Position numbers and translations under genes: made by a program. The notes under the pieces were generated by a model that had not been told where the DNA came from, did not search any database, and saw nothing but the letters and a program-made list of their open reading frames with translations. Shown here one piece after another: positions 62,305 to 64,000 of a stretch of 64,000 nucleotides of DNA. The stretch lies in assembly GCF_000350225.1 (NCBI RefSeq), contig NW_005179134.1:80773-144772 (forward strand). Direction: 5' to 3'. This stretch comes from Chondrus crispus (taxonomy: Eukaryota > Rhodophyta > Florideophyceae > Gigartinales > Gigartinaceae). Within the stretch, counting starts at the first letter, position 1. Every line of letters begins with the position of its first letter.

Positions 62305-63060
62305 ATGGTCGCCAAGTTCGTCGCAACTCTTTTCGCCTTCTTCACTCTCTCCTACGCCTCAACGGTTGCCCGCACAATCAATGAAATTTCATTCGATGGG
62401 GCCACTCCGAGCCCTAGTCCTGCCGGCAAGAAAATCGCCAGTATCATTCCGCTCTCCCGCCAAGAGATGACCGACTTGGCACTCGATTCCGCCAACACCG
62501 GATTCGGCCGCGTCACACGCGTCGGTATCAGCGTCACAAAGGGTGCCTCTGCCGTACTCAGGTTCGACCTCCAGGTTAACGCTGTCGACGCCGAGACGAT
62601 CGACAGGGCCGATGAGCGTATCCTTGAGACTCTCACTGCGTCTGAGCGTTCAAAGTTCATGGAACTGAAAGAAAACTTTGATGGAAGTCTAAACCTTCCT
62701 ATTATTCAGATCCTCGGTCTCGACCTTCGTGAGGGTTTCACTTCCGAGCAAATCGCTGATAAAGGGGAGAACCGAGAGAACTTCGAAGCGACGGCCACTG
62801 CTGTGACTGAGATTCTCGAGAGTGTCTCCGACACTGTCATCCGGATCAACGGTACTCTCACTGCCACTGGAATAAGCAATGTCCCGACTGTTGCATTTGC
62901 TTTCGTCGAGCTCTCTAGAGTTCGGTTCACAGACGGATCGTCCCAGTTGGTCGTGTCCAACAGAGACGACTCTGCTATGGCCGGGACCGGAAACGGTTCC
63001 CCGCTTGACACTTCTGACCAGAACATCGACGTCATTTGCAGTTCCGGTTTCTTCTGTTAG
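62305..63060 (+). CDS. Secreted protein of unknown function (251 aa)
   Basis: Single exon from the ATG at 62305 (context AAAATGG). Residues 1-18 form a signal peptide (Lys-Phe-Val-Ala-Thr-Leu-Phe-Ala-Phe-Phe). The mature part has an Asp/Glu/Thr/Ser-rich alpha/beta pattern without tandem repeats and ends in a short Cys-Ser-Ser-Gly-Phe-Phe-Cys, a possible C-terminal disulfide. One Asn-Gly-Thr glycosylation sequon is near residue 190. No family recognised. A TATA box at 62192, an uninterrupted frame and AATAAA at 63142-63147 make it a convincing expressed gene. Extracellular or cell-wall location is inferred from the signal peptide only. Confidence 0.8.
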   Translation: MVAKFVATLFAFFTLSYASTVARTINEISFDGATPSPSPAGKKIASIIPLSRQEMTDLALDSANTGFGRVTRVGISVTKGASAVLRFDLQVNAVDAETIDRADERILETLTASERSKFMELKENFDGSLNLPIIQILGLDLREGFTSEQIADKGENRENFEATATAVTEILESVSDTVIRINGTLTATGISNVPTVAFAFVELSRVRFTDGSSQLVVSNRDDSAMAGTGNGSPLDTSDQNIDVICSSGFFC

Positions 63061-63485
63061 AGCCGCACTCAGTCGAACTCCAATAGGGCCGTCACAGCAG
63101 TTGCCTGCGTAACAACTATTCAAACTTGTGCGCAAATCATGAATAAACATAACTGATTTTAACCCTTCTCCACGACTGAGTTCTTCTCTCCCATCGTTGC
63201 CGTTCGGGTAAATACATATAAGCCACACTGTACAGGGGAAGACCAGTACATTGTAGTCGAAGATTTCAACGGTACTTCTTCGGCGCCAAGGCGACTATTT
63301 GGCTTCTCCAGCGATTGTGCGGTATCTACAGCTTCTCTCAATTACCCTACCCCTATGGCCAATCTCCCGCTCGTCACATACAGTCGGGCGACAGCCTGCT
63401 CTTTAGCCGAGTTTACATTATGGCAGTATGCATTTCCATTTCTATCACTACTCTACAGTACCACACTCCTCCGGAACTAGAATAA
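63061..63485. other. 3' flank, no gene seen
   Basis: Contains the AATAAA of the upstream gene (63142) and short frames only. Confidence 0.4.
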
Positions 63486-64000
63486 AGTCTAAGCAACTCC
63501 TTGGAGCATCCCTCATCTCAGAGGCTTTTCTTGGCATCTATCCTAGTCAGTATCTCTTCAGCTTGGCAAATCTTTCGAACGGTTCCAAAAAATCTTCAGA
63601 GACGTGTTAACTCCCTCCTTGGTCAATCGTCGGCTGAGAATCTAAAGCTCTTGCTTGCTCTCCCGAGACTTCACTTTCGCCGAGATACAATTGTACTTTA
63701 TCCTACCGGCAGTGTCAAGCACATGCATGGGATTTTCCTGCCCGACGGCCGGAGTGCGCTCCGCCATGTGATGCGCCCCGCCTGCATTCATGGAACCCTG
63801 AATTTTGCTTTGCCGCCCCAGGCCAAGGTCGTGCCAGCCGAGATCGAGGTGAAGTGGATGCACTTTCGTTTAGAATGCTCGGGGATTGTCTATGCGGCCC
63901 TGGAAATTCTGAAGCTAGAGTCGGGACACGGCATGCCGTGTCTGGCGAGTTCTGCTTCGATGCAAAGTAGGGCCCTGCATGCTGTGAATTGTAGTTTTAG
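63486..64000 (+). CDS. Open frame running off the window
   Basis: After a TAA at 63483-63485 one plus frame stays open for 171 codons to the last base. From about 63600 it reads like protein (Leu-Lys-Leu-Leu-Leu-Ala-Leu-Pro, Ile-Val-Leu-Tyr-Pro, Phe-Arg-Leu-Glu-Cys). The first ATG is only at 63723, so it may be an internal exon or a chance open frame. No family recognised. Confidence 0.35.

Overview
The window is eukaryotic nuclear DNA. Genes are mostly intron-poor, with TATA boxes 60-110 bp upstream of ATGs, AATAAA signals, at least one clear GT-AG intron with a TACTAAC branch point, a nucleus-encoded mitochondrial ribosomal protein, and a wide range of eukaryotic transposons. Compact genes in a transposon-rich, moderately GC-rich genome, the NB-ARC/WD40 receptor architecture and Hint-domain proteins suggest a multicellular red alga (florideophyte, Chondrus-like). 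That assignment is inference; no marker gene here proves it. One 100-N scaffold gap lies at 33,054-33,153.

Layout. 0-14 kb: a basic zinc-finger-like protein (-), an mL54-like mitochondrial ribosomal protein (+) overlapping an unknown helical protein (-), then a 1,237-residue NB-ARC/WD40 STAND receptor (-) with eight nearly identical WD repeats and a tandemly duplicated 3' end. 14-17.5 kb: a piggyBac-like transposon split by a 608-bp solo LTR. 17.5-25 kb: mostly repeats around one secreted DUF2135-like gene. 25.2-26.6 kb: a NUDIX-like/APH-kinase fusion, followed by a relic WD40 repeat.

28.5-39.5 kb is a graveyard: LINE 3' end, alpha-carbonic anhydrase, AGC kinase, acidic protein, SerB-type phosphatase and Hint domain are all broken. 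Among them sit a well-formed two-exon gene (31.5-32.9 kb) and an intact tyrosine recombinase of Crypton/DIRS type (34.0-35.4 kb). 39-44.6 kb holds an LTR with eroded Gypsy sequence and two decayed pogo transposases.

44,685-49,728 is a PIF/Harbinger DNA transposon with matching TIRs and TTA target-site duplications. Besides its Myb-like and DDE genes it carries fragments of a STE20/PAK kinase, a protein disulfide isomerase and possibly a bZIP protein: a gene-capturing element. 51.8-53.8 kb is another pogo gene. 53,905-59,544 is a Ty3/Gypsy chromovirus with a 5-bp TSD and one aberrant, partly inverted LTR. 60-64 kb has an orphan promoter/leader, a secreted protein gene and an open frame running off the window.

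Main points of interest: the gene-capturing Harbinger element, the NB-ARC/WD40 receptor whose repeat differences concentrate at a few positions (as in fungal HNWD incompatibility proteins), and a recurring class of almost spacerless inverted duplications suggesting a strand-switch mutation process.
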